Source: a virus. Taken from it: a DNA stretch of 27,651 nucleotides. The stretch is taken from positions 1 through 27,651 of IMG/VR virus record IMGVR_UViG_3300029448_000329; one strand, 5' to 3'. The position numbers and the translations under genes are program-made. Positions 12,333-22,543 of this stretch are shown here, one piece after another. Positions within the stretch are counted from its first letter, which is position 1; each line of letters starts with the position of its first letter. The notes under the pieces were generated by a model. The model saw nothing but the letters and a program-made list of their open reading frames with translations. It was not told where the DNA came from and ran no database searches.

Positions 12333-14963
12333 TTATCGTTGATTGGGTAAAAAGTTAGGTAGGCTTTCATACACAAAATTATTGTAATTGCTTTTGCCTT
12401 TTGTTTTTTGTGCTAATTTACGTAAATTACGTTCTCTTCTTCTGTAACCTTGTGGGTCAACTAACTGTGATAGATATTCGTGCAAATATTTTCTGTACAG
12501 CATTTTCGTGTACCACAAACTTTGACCCGGCACTAAGTCTAAAATTGTTTTAGTGCTGTTTCTAAAAAGTCTATTAAAATTATAATCATCATCGTAAGCA
12601 AGTTTTGAAAGTTGTATTGGAACGTCTGTAATTAAACTTGTTGTTTTAATAAAGTCACCAAACAATGGACCTAAAATATCTAATGCTTTTCTGTCTGCAC
12701 TTGAATATCTAGTGTTACCACCAAATGCGGCTCTTAAAACATCTTCGCCGCCAAACAACATAAACAAGTCAGTTACAATACCAATACTTCCACCTTGCCT
12801 AGTTGCTTGCACAAAAAATTCTGCATTAGGTTTGTAAGTTTCTTTGCCAGCTAAAAACTGTTTTAATTGTAAAATTAAAGCACCCATAAATGTCAAAGTT
12901 GCAGTTAGTGTTGCGGCAGAACTTACAGTGCTGTTTAAGCCTTCTGCTTTGTACATACGTGCATATATTTTTCTAAACATAGATATTGGGTGTGCTTTAA
13001 ACTGTGTAATTGATTTAATTACTTGTCCGCCAACACCTAATGGGTCGTTAAAAAGTGCGGCACTGTCTATGTCAAATTGAGAAGGAGTCATAACCATTGT
13101 GTCGACTGCATCGTGCATCGCAGCTGAAACTTTTTGTCTTAAACTTGCTTTGCCGTAACTAAATTCAAAAGTGTTTTCTGCAATAGCATATGGGTCAATT
13201 CTTCCTCTTTCATCAAGTGGTTGCATTCTTAACAACATTCGCCATTCTGCTTCACCACCTTTTTTAACTCCTCGTATTCCAAACTTTTCTAATTGCTTTC
13301 TAAATTTTGGATTTAAGTTTTCATATGGAGTTCGTGCTTTTATAAGTGTACCTAATTCTTTTGCATAGATACCAGCCGCCATTGCTTTACGACCTTCCGT
13401 CCACCAATTAAGACCACTTATTTTAAAAATAGTGTGTGCAGTTTTAACACTCGCACCTTCTAATCTTCCAAAGTTTGTTAAACTGTCTGATACATTAAAA
13501 CGTTCTTGCAAGTTACCTAAATAACTTTCGCAACCTTCTAAAATATATCTACTGTATTCTGTTAAATCTTTCGGAGCTCCGTTTTTTCCAAATTTAAAAA
13601 CACTGCTTAAAAGTTCACCCATCGGTAAACCAAATAGTTTTGCACCAGTGTGCACCATAATAGGTGTATCCATAAGTGCAGTAACAGAAGCAGAACCTAA
13701 TCTAGCCGCAGCTTCAAAATTTCTAAACGTAGTAAAGCCACTTGCAAGTTTAGAAGTTTCAGCAACAATTGGATTTACTTTTCTATCAATAAATCTTTTA
13801 ACAGCATCGACCTCGCCTAATTTGCCTTTTGTTCTAAAAGCATTTTCGTATTTTGGATTGTTTTCTAATTCACCAATAAATCTTTGTATTCCTCTTTTAA
13901 AGTCTGCACCAAAAAATTGTACAAGTGAAAGTTCACGTGCAGTTTCATTAAAATAGTTCATTAATAAAACACGTGCGTCTACATCTGAAAACTTACGTGA
14001 CACTGCATTAAAACTTGCACCATCTTTAAAAGTTAAACTTGGCACTCTGTCTTGTGGCATAAACTCAACAGGCGAACCTTCCTCACTATCAAAAATACCT
14101 TTTAGTTTAGTGTCGCCTTGCTCTCGCCAGTCGGGTGTTTGTTTTTGTGTGTAGTTGTCATAAATTCTAACAGCAATTTCTTGCCGTGTTTTTACATCGC
14201 CGTGCACACGTTCATCTAATGCTTCTGCTATTTCATTGATAAAGTCTTGTTTGTTAATTTTTTTAATTTTTGCTTGTGACCATCTTACTTTTATATTTTG
14301 ATCTAAAAGTATGTTGTTGTCGCCAGCTTGTTTTCTTCTTTCAAACAATTTGTATTTTGCATTAAAAAACTCTCTAGCCATAATAAAAGCATTTTGGTTT
14401 TTAGTTGTTGCTTTTATTGTGTTTGGATTTCTAAAAAATACAAAAAACTCTGTAAGCATATCATCAAAGTTTTGTTGATTTTGTATAAAGTTAATTGGGT
14501 CTGTGTTTATCTGTTTTCGTGTTTTAGCCAAAAACTCACCTAAACTATTTTGAAACAAAGTCTTTTCAATATCTTCCAACGGAATATCTGTTGTGTCGTT
14601 AGTGTTATAAATGAAACTTATAAATGCACGTTGATATGCTCTTTGTCTGCTAAGTTTGCCATCAGCTTGTTGTAACTTTTGTGCAATAGCATCTAGTTCT
14701 TCAAAACGTGTTTTAAGTTGTGTTTCAGTACTAAGTCTTCTTATAGTTTTATCAACTTCGTTTTTGACTTTGATATTGTATTCTCTGTCTAATCTTTGTT
14801 GTAAAGCAGTTTTGTCACCATCAATAGTAGTTTCAAAATCTTTACCTTCTGTTTTTAATTTTTCTTTATTTGATCTAACTTTTTGTAAAAGTGTTTCTTT
14901 CTCTTCACTAGATACAGTTCTTCCAATATTTTTACTAAAATCATCAAAACATTTTTTGCTCAT
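12333..14963 (-). CDS. large internal virion protein, C-terminal part (gp16-like)
   Basis: This 876-residue protein follows the 575-residue one with a single base between stop and start. The first 250 residues are charged and helical. A hydrophobic segment occurs near residues 680-705 (TLTFMGALILQLKQFLAG). The C-terminus has VPGQSLWYTKMLYRKYLHEYL and VDPQGYRRRERNLRK, which I associate with the end of gp16-like ejection proteins of marine podoviruses. Such proteins leave the head during infection and form a channel across the cell envelope. No lytic transglycosylase motif is visible. Confidence 0.75.
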   Translation of the reverse strand: MSKKCFDDFSKNIGRTVSSEEKETLLQKVRSNKEKLKTEGKDFETTIDGDKTALQQRLDREYNIKVKNEVDKTIRRLSTETQLKTRFEELDAIAQKLQQADGKLSRQRAYQRAFISFIYNTNDTTDIPLEDIEKTLFQNSLGEFLAKTRKQINTDPINFIQNQQNFDDMLTEFFVFFRNPNTIKATTKNQNAFIMAREFFNAKYKLFERRKQAGDNNILLDQNIKVRWSQAKIKKINKQDFINEIAEALDERVHGDVKTRQEIAVRIYDNYTQKQTPDWREQGDTKLKGIFDSEEGSPVEFMPQDRVPSLTFKDGASFNAVSRKFSDVDARVLLMNYFNETARELSLVQFFGADFKRGIQRFIGELENNPKYENAFRTKGKLGEVDAVKRFIDRKVNPIVAETSKLASGFTTFRNFEAAARLGSASVTALMDTPIMVHTGAKLFGLPMGELLSSVFKFGKNGAPKDLTEYSRYILEGCESYLGNLQERFNVSDSLTNFGRLEGASVKTAHTIFKISGLNWWTEGRKAMAAGIYAKELGTLIKARTPYENLNPKFRKQLEKFGIRGVKKGGEAEWRMLLRMQPLDERGRIDPYAIAENTFEFSYGKASLRQKVSAAMHDAVDTMVMTPSQFDIDSAALFNDPLGVGGQVIKSITQFKAHPISMFRKIYARMYKAEGLNSTVSSAATLTATLTFMGALILQLKQFLAGKETYKPNAEFFVQATRQGGSIGIVTDLFMLFGGEDVLRAAFGGNTRYSSADRKALDILGPLFGDFIKTTSLITDVPIQLSKLAYDDDYNFNRLFRNSTKTILDLVPGQSLWYTKMLYRKYLHEYLSQLVDPQGYRRRERNLRKLAQKTKGKSNYNNFVYESLPNFLPNQR

Positions 14964-14964
14964 A

Positions 14965-16692
14965 TTAACTTCCTATTGGTAAGCACGTATGCAATTCTTC
15001 AACTGCTGATCTTTCTTTTGTTAACGTGTCTTGTTTGTTTTTAAGTTCTACAAGTATTCTGCCTAACGGATCTCTGTTTGCTTTGTTTTGATCTGTTATT
15101 CTTAACGTGCCGTTTTTTTTATCAAAAATTATTCCTAAATCTTGTAAGTGTCTTTTTTTGAAAACTGGTTGCGATAGTACAGCAACAATCATTTGGTTTA
15201 CGTCTTTTGCTGATGCATTATAAAGACTTCCTCTGCTTTCGTCCGCAGCTGAAATAATATCTTTATCTCTGTAAGCATCTTTAGTTTTTAACAAGTCATC
15301 AGTACTTGCTCTGCCACCTCTATTTGCAATTAGTTGGTCATCAATATTTTTTACAGATAAGTCTTGTGTATCTCTGTTAAATTCTCTCTTCTTCAATTCA
15401 ACAGTATCTTTAAGTGTTCTTATTTTTTGATCTGCTTCTTTTTTTGGAAGTTTAGTAGTACGTCTGCCATTTTTAACATTAAACACACTTTTAATTTTGC
15501 CCGTAGCTTCATCTACTTCAATATCAAAACTTTCTTCTTCTACTTTTACACGTGTTCTTTCAACTTCTGTTTTTGACAGTTCTGCTTTTCTACCAGTCTG
15601 CTGTTCTAATAATTTTGTTCTTTGTGATATTCTTTCGTATGCAATTATTTCATCATCTAATGTGTCTGTAAATTTTAGTTCTATTTGTGGAAACTTATCT
15701 CTGCTTATACGTGATTGAAGAGTAGGCAACACTTTTACAATGTCAAAACTACTTCCTTCAACAACAAGTCTGTTATCGTCTTTTAATAACCTAATACCTC
15801 TGTCTTTAATATTAGTAGAAACAGTGCCGTCTGTTCTAACAACAATAGCATCAGTAATATTATCTAAACTTATATTTTTAAGTAAGTTGCTGTCAGCAGC
15901 ATCTGCCGTTCCTTTTATTCTTTGTGTTCCAATTAAAGTTTTTGTTGCAACTAAATCAACATCAGTTGTTGTTTTTGTATCGTCAAGTGGACTTTTTAAT
16001 TCGTCCATATCTTTTACAATGTTTGGGTCTGTTTTTATTTGTGCCGAACGTGCAATTCTAAAAGCACCTTTAGCACCATCAGCAAGTAATGATAAGCCAG
16101 CACCAGCACCAAAAGCAAAAGCAACATTAAGTGCAACATCATCAATGCCGTATTCAATGCCACGTGCTTCTTGTGCAAGTAAGCCAAGTGGAGCAATTGT
16201 AGTTGCTTCAATCAAACTGTTCGCAGCACCAATTCTGCTTGCACGTGCAAGTACACTTAAACTTTTGCCAGCACCAAAAGTAAATGGAATAAAGTTTACT
16301 GGGTCTAAAACAGCACCAGCAAACATACCGCCAACTCTCGCAACTTTTCCTAAACCAGTTGCACGTTCACCAATTGCATTTGCTTCTTCTTGCAAAGCAA
16401 GTTCATCTTGTATGTTACGTGCAATGTTCCAAGTTAAGTCTTCTTGCCAAGTAATGTCTTCTCTGTAATATGGATTTGTTTCGTTCCATTCATCAAAGTC
16501 AATTGTATCGTCTTGTCCGTTTTTAGCACGTTGTAATAAATTAATTTCTTTTGCATATGCAAGTGTTGTTTCTTGTAAACCTTGCCGTGTACCAACACCT
16601 AAGTTTTCAAACACAGAACTGTTTGGTATTTGAATATCGTTTGGTGTTTTTACTTTACTGAATGTAGTAGTAGGCGATAGGGGTCCAGCCAT
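14965..16692 (-). CDS. internal virion protein, N-terminal part of a gp16-like ejection protein
   Basis: This 575-residue protein has a Gly/Ala-rich hydrophobic region (about 118-175) with GAVLDPVNFIPF and ARASRIGAAN, then DDVALNVAFAFGAGAGL (about 184-200). In related podoviruses these segments lie in one very large internal virion protein. Here the ORF ends and a second of 876 residues starts one base later, so the 1,450-residue equivalent appears split in two. The C-terminal half is charged and helical. Likely role: part of the DNA-ejection channel. Confidence 0.7.
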   Translation of the reverse strand: MAGPLSPTTTFSKVKTPNDIQIPNSSVFENLGVGTRQGLQETTLAYAKEINLLQRAKNGQDDTIDFDEWNETNPYYREDITWQEDLTWNIARNIQDELALQEEANAIGERATGLGKVARVGGMFAGAVLDPVNFIPFTFGAGKSLSVLARASRIGAANSLIEATTIAPLGLLAQEARGIEYGIDDVALNVAFAFGAGAGLSLLADGAKGAFRIARSAQIKTDPNIVKDMDELKSPLDDTKTTTDVDLVATKTLIGTQRIKGTADAADSNLLKNISLDNITDAIVVRTDGTVSTNIKDRGIRLLKDDNRLVVEGSSFDIVKVLPTLQSRISRDKFPQIELKFTDTLDDEIIAYERISQRTKLLEQQTGRKAELSKTEVERTRVKVEEESFDIEVDEATGKIKSVFNVKNGRRTTKLPKKEADQKIRTLKDTVELKKREFNRDTQDLSVKNIDDQLIANRGGRASTDDLLKTKDAYRDKDIISAADESRGSLYNASAKDVNQMIVAVLSQPVFKKRHLQDLGIIFDKKNGTLRITDQNKANRDPLGRILVELKNKQDTLTKERSAVEELHTCLPIGS

Positions 16693-16693
16693 T

Positions 16694-19393
16694 TTATGCT
16701 CCAGTATCTAATGAAATTTGAACAGTATCTGTTGGTACTTCAATATCTCTTACAATGTCTGTTAAACTATGCAGTGGTGACATTAAAATAGATTCAACAT
16801 TTCTTGTTGTTCTAATTCTTTGTTTGTCGTCTTTCCAAATTTTTAAAACTTCATTTCTTACTTTTTCATTTCTAAGTTTGCCTAAGTAATCAAACGTACC
16901 TAAGTATTCTAAAATAAAAGGTTGAATATCGCCGTCTTTAATAAACAAACTAATTGCATTTAAGTTTTGTTGGTCTTGTGTTGTAACTGCTAAGTCACCA
17001 GCAAAAACATCTGCATAAGGAAAGCCATCTGTATCTGCAAATTCTTTGTAAGTTAATTCTTTTAATTGTGTAACTTTATCAATTGCAGTTGTAGGTATTT
17101 CTTGTGCTTCTGCTCCGCCAAAACCTTGTAAGTCTATTGTTGTTGTTTGTTTTATGTTTTTTAAAATTTTGTTGTTTACATTATTTGGTTTGTCAAAACT
17201 CCACGTTTCATCATAATCTAAAATACTTGTTTCAGTTTCTAATCCATCATCAGTGCTTACTAAAACATCACTGTAAACATATTCATTTGGTCCACTAGGT
17301 AGTTTTTGATAGATTTCACTTGCAAACAAAACGTTTGAATTTTGAATAAGTTTTGCAGTGCCACCTTCAACAACAACAGTGTACTCATCTTTGTTTTCAA
17401 CAATGTCTTGCAATGTAAATGTATTTGAACTTGTGATTGCATATTTGTGCGGGTTAGCAAGCATATCCTCAACATTTGCTTTTATTTGTGCACCATTTAC
17501 ATTTGGCGGAATAAACACTGGCTGTTCGTTGATATCTACGTAACTGTAAATGCCACCTTCATTGCCAAAAAGTTTAATTGTGTTTTGTATTGCTTTTTCG
17601 TTGTCACCAACTGTTGCAAGTGTTTTGTAATAGTAAGCAGAAGCCCCAGCAAATATTTCATTATATATTTCTTCGTTACCTCTAAATGAAGCACCTAAGT
17701 TTTCTTTAAACTTGTCAGCAAAAGTTTTTTCATCACCAGCAAAGTCTGATCTACTATTTTTTAATGCATCTTTATTTTGTTCAGCATCTTTTATTGATTG
17801 CCAAAGTACACCAGCATTTGATGGTTGTGCTTCTAAAAAGTCAAAAACAACACGACTGCCGTTTTCAAATTCAACATCACGTAAAAAGTTATTTGTGTAT
17901 TTTCCAAACTGTGCTTTGTACTTGCCAGCAGTTGCAAGTGCTTGTTCTTGTGTGCTAGCATTTTCATATTCTGTTTTGTACTGTTCTAAATTTTGTTTTG
18001 GAATAACAGTAAGTCTATCTGCACTTACACCAATATTTGTTTTTACAAGTTCGTGTGTTTTTCTTATTTCTTCTTCATTATCAAAACTGTAAGTAATGCC
18101 TTGTAAACTTAAAATTTTAAATGCATCGCCTTCATTTATGGCTTTTTGTTTTGTGTCAACAATACTTGCAAGTGCTGTTATTTTTTGTTCGTTAATTTTT
18201 AAGTCTTTGTTTCTTTCATCTGATGCTGGTTCACTTAATAATAATGCATTTTGTGTATTTGCTTCTTTTAATAATTTTTGACTTTCAGCAAGTGTTCCAA
18301 ATCTGCTTGAATTTAGATCGGGTGCTATTGCATTTACAATTTCTATTTTGTCGTTGTAGTCATCAATTTTTTCATCACTAAAAAATAAATTACGTGCTTT
18401 TGTTATATCGGGCTGTTCGCCAGCATCTAATCCTTTTAAACTTGTTTCGTACCACGTAGTAAATGTGTCGTTGTAGTTTTGTCTTTCTACTTTGCTGTTG
18501 TTTACATCGTATCTTAATATTGTGTTTAAGTTTGATGAAATACTGTTTGCTTCTGTTTGTGTAAGTGCTCTTTTAAATTCAAAGTTCTCAATGTTATAAG
18601 TGTCAGCAACATCATTTAAAATGTCACCAACTTTGCCTTTTTGTACATCAGCAATAAACTTCTGTTTGTCTTCTGATTGTTCATAAGCATATATTAATGA
18701 ACTTTTTATTATTTCATCTTGTAATTTAATTTTTAAGTTATTTGTAACTGTTGGATTAAACTTTGCTTCTTCCATTACTTTTATGTCAGTAAACAATTCA
18801 CCGTATAAGTTTATAGAAGTTGTGTTGTCGTTTCCGTCTTTCCTAATTGATGATGAAATCTCAGGTAAAAGTTTTTCAAATCTATTTGTTACACTTACTG
18901 CTTGTTCTTTTCTGTCGAATGCAATTTTATTTGCATTTACATTTCTTAATAATCTGTTTCCAATATTATCAATATAGTTTGTAACTTCGGGCAATAATAT
19001 TTGTGGAATGTTTTGTAATTTTTTTGTTTTAAAAGCTTCAAAGTTTTTTTTGTATTTTTCTGGCTCGTATTGATAATCTATTGCGTATTGATTAAGTTCA
19101 TTTTCAGTATCATTTTTTAAATCACTTACAAGTGCCGCACGTGCACCTTTTTGATAAGCCGCACCAGTAATAGAGTAAGCATCGTTATCGTCAGCAACAA
19201 AACTTGCACTTCCAACATCACTTTGTTGTTTAAATCCTTTTTCGTATGCTTTTATTTCTGCTTGTTCATCTGCAATCTTATTTGCAAAATTACTGATTGC
19301 TTCAACATTTTCTGCAACACCTCTTACTGATTGTGGCTTTGTAAAAGTTGGTGTTGGAGTAAGTTTACTTTTATATGTAGGTATTCTAACCAT
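16694..19393 (-). CDS. internal virion protein (gp15-like)
   Basis: This 899-residue, mostly helical protein lies between the gp14-like and gp16-like genes, the place of T7 gp15. The N-terminus MVRIPTYKSKLTPTPTFTKP and a following helix with IADEQAEIKAYEKGFKQ are typical of such proteins. There is no membrane segment, cysteine pair or enzyme motif. It would form part of the internal core and be injected into the host. The start overlaps the upstream stop as TAATG. Confidence 0.75.
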   Translation of the reverse strand: MVRIPTYKSKLTPTPTFTKPQSVRGVAENVEAISNFANKIADEQAEIKAYEKGFKQQSDVGSASFVADDNDAYSITGAAYQKGARAALVSDLKNDTENELNQYAIDYQYEPEKYKKNFEAFKTKKLQNIPQILLPEVTNYIDNIGNRLLRNVNANKIAFDRKEQAVSVTNRFEKLLPEISSSIRKDGNDNTTSINLYGELFTDIKVMEEAKFNPTVTNNLKIKLQDEIIKSSLIYAYEQSEDKQKFIADVQKGKVGDILNDVADTYNIENFEFKRALTQTEANSISSNLNTILRYDVNNSKVERQNYNDTFTTWYETSLKGLDAGEQPDITKARNLFFSDEKIDDYNDKIEIVNAIAPDLNSSRFGTLAESQKLLKEANTQNALLLSEPASDERNKDLKINEQKITALASIVDTKQKAINEGDAFKILSLQGITYSFDNEEEIRKTHELVKTNIGVSADRLTVIPKQNLEQYKTEYENASTQEQALATAGKYKAQFGKYTNNFLRDVEFENGSRVVFDFLEAQPSNAGVLWQSIKDAEQNKDALKNSRSDFAGDEKTFADKFKENLGASFRGNEEIYNEIFAGASAYYYKTLATVGDNEKAIQNTIKLFGNEGGIYSYVDINEQPVFIPPNVNGAQIKANVEDMLANPHKYAITSSNTFTLQDIVENKDEYTVVVEGGTAKLIQNSNVLFASEIYQKLPSGPNEYVYSDVLVSTDDGLETETSILDYDETWSFDKPNNVNNKILKNIKQTTTIDLQGFGGAEAQEIPTTAIDKVTQLKELTYKEFADTDGFPYADVFAGDLAVTTQDQQNLNAISLFIKDGDIQPFILEYLGTFDYLGKLRNEKVRNEVLKIWKDDKQRIRTTRNVESILMSPLHSLTDIVRDIEVPTDTVQISLDTGA

Positions 19394-20037
19394 TATACTA
19401 ATCCTCTTCGTGCTAGTGTTAATTCTGCATTTAACAATCCGCCAAGTTCTGCTTGTTGACCACTTGTTCGTAAATTACTTGCAGAAACATTTCTGCTTAC
19501 AATTCTGCCAGCAGTTCCATATCTGTCGTAAAAATCATCTTCTGCAAATGAACGTGCAGTAGAAGCAAAAATGTCTGTTGGAGTTTCTTCCAATCTTACA
19601 CCCGATATTCCATACAGTGCTCTTTGCTTACCTAATGCTTTTGCAAGTTCTCTTCTTCTTTGATCTTTTCTTAAAGCATATGTTTCTGTTTCTTGTGAAC
19701 TTTGAAAATTACTAAATGCCGCCTGTTGCTCTAAAATAGATTTTTGTATTTGCCCACTGTAAACTAAACCACTTGCACCAATAAGTGGGGCGGCAGTGTT
19801 TGCATATTTTAAACCTGTTTTTAATGCAGTCGATAAACTTCCTAATGTTGTGTTAGTGGAAAGTGCAGAACTTATTGTTGTGCCAGTTGTGAACGAGCCA
19901 CTAAGTGCGGCACTTGCTGTTGAAGCACTTGTTGCTGTTGTTGCAGATGAAGCCGCAGCACCAGCCCCCAAACCACCAGTTGCTAATGCTAAACCGCCAA
20001 TTGCTAAAATAGGTAATATATTACGAGGTGCACACAT
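19393..20037 (-). CDS. internal virion protein (gp14-like)
   Basis: This 214-residue protein starts MCAPRNILPILAIGGLALAT, an N-terminal hydrophobic segment, then a Gly/Ala/Ser/Thr-rich region. The C-terminal half has a helix with RKDQRRRELAKALGKQRALY, then GISGVRLEETPTDIF, which is typical of T7 gp14-type proteins. In T7 this protein is ejected and inserts in the outer membrane. It lies between the gp13-like and gp15-like genes and is linked to both by TAATG. Confidence 0.85.
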   Translation of the reverse strand: MCAPRNILPILAIGGLALATGGLGAGAAASSATTATSASTASAALSGSFTTGTTISSALSTNTTLGSLSTALKTGLKYANTAAPLIGASGLVYSGQIQKSILEQQAAFSNFQSSQETETYALRKDQRRRELAKALGKQRALYGISGVRLEETPTDIFASTARSFAEDDFYDRYGTAGRIVSRNVSASNLRTSGQQAELGGLLNAELTLARRGLV

Positions 20038-20513
20038 TAATTTTTATTCTCAACTATTAAAATTTTTTCTTTTCCTACAAAATAATGTTCAATAGGACTA
20101 AATTTTAAAATATTTAGCCAACCAACAGAACTTCTGTGACCCGACCAAACTTGCACTAGATGCTTCTTATCTTTGTGTTCTTTTTTCTTTTGTTGCACAA
20201 ACTTCTTTGCTTCTCGTGTAATTCTAAACCAATGTTCGTTAACAAGTGGTGTAGCAATAAACCAGTACCAAACCTCATCGTTAACAACCTGTGTGCCAGC
20301 AACTAAAAACGGAATATTGTTTTCTGTGCCAGTTAAGCCGTCTTCTAAGTGAGAAAACATTGCAATTAGATTTTGCTTGTTGTGACCTGTAAGTCCCATT
20401 TCAATTTCATCTGCTTTGCGGCAGTTATTGATAACGTATGAAAAATGTGGAAAGTTCAGTTTGTGTCTAACTGGTCTTACCCACGTGCGTACTTGCCTGT
20501 CGAAAAGTTGCAT
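20037..20513 (-). CDS. T7 gp13-like protein (DUF2833)
   Basis: This 158-residue protein lies between the tail tube protein B gene and the gp14-like gene, exactly the place of T7 gp13. It has an N-terminal VRPVR-KLNFPHF segment and a central VWYWFIATPLV strand. The region HWFRITREAKKFVQQ fits the GNAT-like fold proposed for this family. gp13-type proteins are needed for correct virion assembly. The start lies 37 bases inside the end of the upstream gene; no better internal start is seen. Confidence 0.75.
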   Translation of the reverse strand: MQLFDRQVRTWVRPVRHKLNFPHFSYVINNCRKADEIEMGLTGHNKQNLIAMFSHLEDGLTGTENNIPFLVAGTQVVNDEVWYWFIATPLVNEHWFRITREAKKFVQQKKKEHKDKKHLVQVWSGHRSSVGWLNILKFSPIEHYFVGKEKILIVENKN

Positions 20514-22543
20514 TCTGTTGTTAAACTTAACAAAGTAAATGCCAGTGGTTCGTCAACTTGTATTGTTACTTGTGGTTGCGAAGTGTAGCCGTTAAGTCTT
20601 ATCCTTTTTATACCTGTAAATTCTGCAATAGGTTGATCTAACAATCCACTTCCTAAAGTTCTAAATGAAACTGTTTTGTTGTCTACTTTTGCACTTTTGC
20701 TTTTATGCATTTGTAATTCAGCAAACAACTTTCTAACTTTTTCACCACTTACTAAACTGTTTCCTAAATTAAAAGTAATAGGCAACGTTTTTGCTGTTGA
20801 AGTGTAACCATATCCTATTTGTGTATTAGAACTAACCTCACTCAAAGTAAAATTGCCAGCCGCAGTTACAGTTATATCTGCGTGCGTGTTTCCATTAGCA
20901 ATTACTTTTACAGTCTGTCCTTGTAATCCGTTTGCACCAGTGTAAGAACTTGAAGTGCTTGATGACGTGTGATGACAGTCTAAGTAAACATCATCAGTTG
21001 TTAATTTTTCTAAAAACAATCCGTTAGTTCTTTCAACTAAACAATATAAACTGTCGTCAACTTCAACTATTTGTTTGAAAGTTCCATTTGTTGTCCAACG
21101 TGTCCAACCAACAACTTCTCTTTCAACATTAATACCCATAACACACAAATCACCATCATTAACCACAACAACGTAGTTTGTGTTGGTGTCTTTGTAATTT
21201 TTTAAGTATTCAATCTGTGTTGCATTGGTCAGCATTGTGTGATGAACAAGTGAGTAGTTTTTTGCACTAAATGCATCAGTGTTAAAATTGTAAACAAAAG
21301 CCCGCAACTGTTTATTACTTTTGTCTACAAACATTGTTTCGTTATCAACTACTTTTGGCTCACTTGTGCCTGTGCTTATTCCGTATCTTGTTTGTTGTCT
21401 TATTAAAACGTTTGAAGGTGTTATTGGCTCACCCGACATATCAAACTCACCATCAGACGTAAAAATGAAAAGTGATTGTTGCGATATTAAATGTTTAATA
21501 ATGTTTAGTTCGTCACTAGCAATTGTAAATGTAAAGCCAGCATCATCTGTAATTTCGCCAGTTGTTGAACTTCCACTTACAACTCTAGTTGTAGGTTTAA
21601 AATTAAAGAAGTCGCCCGACTGAGAAGCAAAAATTGTTTGTGGCTTATCTCTGCTTCCACCAAACACTAATCTGTTTTGATGAAAAGTTAATGAACGTGG
21701 ATACCCGCCACCACGTGTTGAATTTAAATTACTGAAAGCAGTTATTTCCCATTCGTTACCGCCAGCAGTCTGTGTGTCTGCAAGTTCTTCTTCAACAGTA
21801 GCTGTTGCCACTAAGTTAGTGCTGTCTATTGCTGTAATCTTACATAAACCAGCATTAAGTCTTACTCTCATATCAACGTGTCCGTTTGGATAACTTGCAT
21901 TTACCCACGTGTAATTTCCGTTGCTAAGTGTTAATGAAATACTGCCAGTTTTTGCACTAGGTGTTAAATCAGTTGCAAAACTAAAATTTGCAAGTGGAAG
22001 AAAGTCAAAAGTTAAATTACCTATACTCCAATCAGTGTGTTGTGAACCTCTAACAAGTTGAATTGGATTGAAGTCTTTGTGTGTCATAATCATTACATCA
22101 AAAGTTTGTGCAAATCTTATTTCACTGATGTTGTCTGTTGTAATATCAAACACATTGCCATCAACACCATTAGTTAAAACAGCAACTCTGCTATCCAAAT
22201 AATAAACGTGTATTTTTGCAGTTGAACTTATTGTGCTGTCTGCTGGCTCAAAAATTAAAACGTATTCTTGCCCTTCACCAAATTTAAAAGGAATAAGTCT
22301 GCTTTGTGAATGAAAAGAACCTGTTGTTATACTTGTACTTCCGTCTGCAAGTGTTGAACTATCTAAGTTACTTGATATAAATTTAAATCCTCTTCTTTTA
22401 TCTAATCCGCCTTGTGGAAGTAATAAAAAGTTTTCACAAGTTTCTAATCCAGCACGATAGATACCTAATTCAGCTCTGCCTTTAATAAAACTGCCAACTT
22501 CACCTTGTGTGAAAGAAGTTTGTGTGTATCTTCTTATTGTCAT
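20477..22543 (-). CDS. tail tubular protein B (T7 gp12-like)
   Basis: This 688-residue protein opens with RYTQTSFTQGEVGSFIKGR, then YRAGLETCENFLLLPQGG, followed by a KRRGF segment. This opening is characteristic of gp12-type nozzle proteins. The remainder is beta-rich, as expected for the tail nozzle that closes the tube and contacts the host. Length is within the usual range. It starts at TAATG with the gp11-like gene, so the two are coupled. Confidence 0.92.
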   Translation of the reverse strand: MTIRRYTQTSFTQGEVGSFIKGRAELGIYRAGLETCENFLLLPQGGLDKRRGFKFISSNLDSSTLADGSTSITTGSFHSQSRLIPFKFGEGQEYVLIFEPADSTISSTAKIHVYYLDSRVAVLTNGVDGNVFDITTDNISEIRFAQTFDVMIMTHKDFNPIQLVRGSQHTDWSIGNLTFDFLPLANFSFATDLTPSAKTGSISLTLSNGNYTWVNASYPNGHVDMRVRLNAGLCKITAIDSTNLVATATVEEELADTQTAGGNEWEITAFSNLNSTRGGGYPRSLTFHQNRLVFGGSRDKPQTIFASQSGDFFNFKPTTRVVSGSSTTGEITDDAGFTFTIASDELNIIKHLISQQSLFIFTSDGEFDMSGEPITPSNVLIRQQTRYGISTGTSEPKVVDNETMFVDKSNKQLRAFVYNFNTDAFSAKNYSLVHHTMLTNATQIEYLKNYKDTNTNYVVVVNDGDLCVMGINVEREVVGWTRWTTNGTFKQIVEVDDSLYCLVERTNGLFLEKLTTDDVYLDCHHTSSSTSSSYTGANGLQGQTVKVIANGNTHADITVTAAGNFTLSEVSSNTQIGYGYTSTAKTLPITFNLGNSLVSGEKVRKLFAELQMHKSKSAKVDNKTVSFRTLGSGLLDQPIAEFTGIKRIRLNGYTSQPQVTIQVDEPLAFTLLSLTTECNFSTGKYARG

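Noticed and set aside
15740-16468. 242-codon plus-strand ORF
   Set aside because: Antisense of the 575-residue internal virion protein, which has recognisable family segments.
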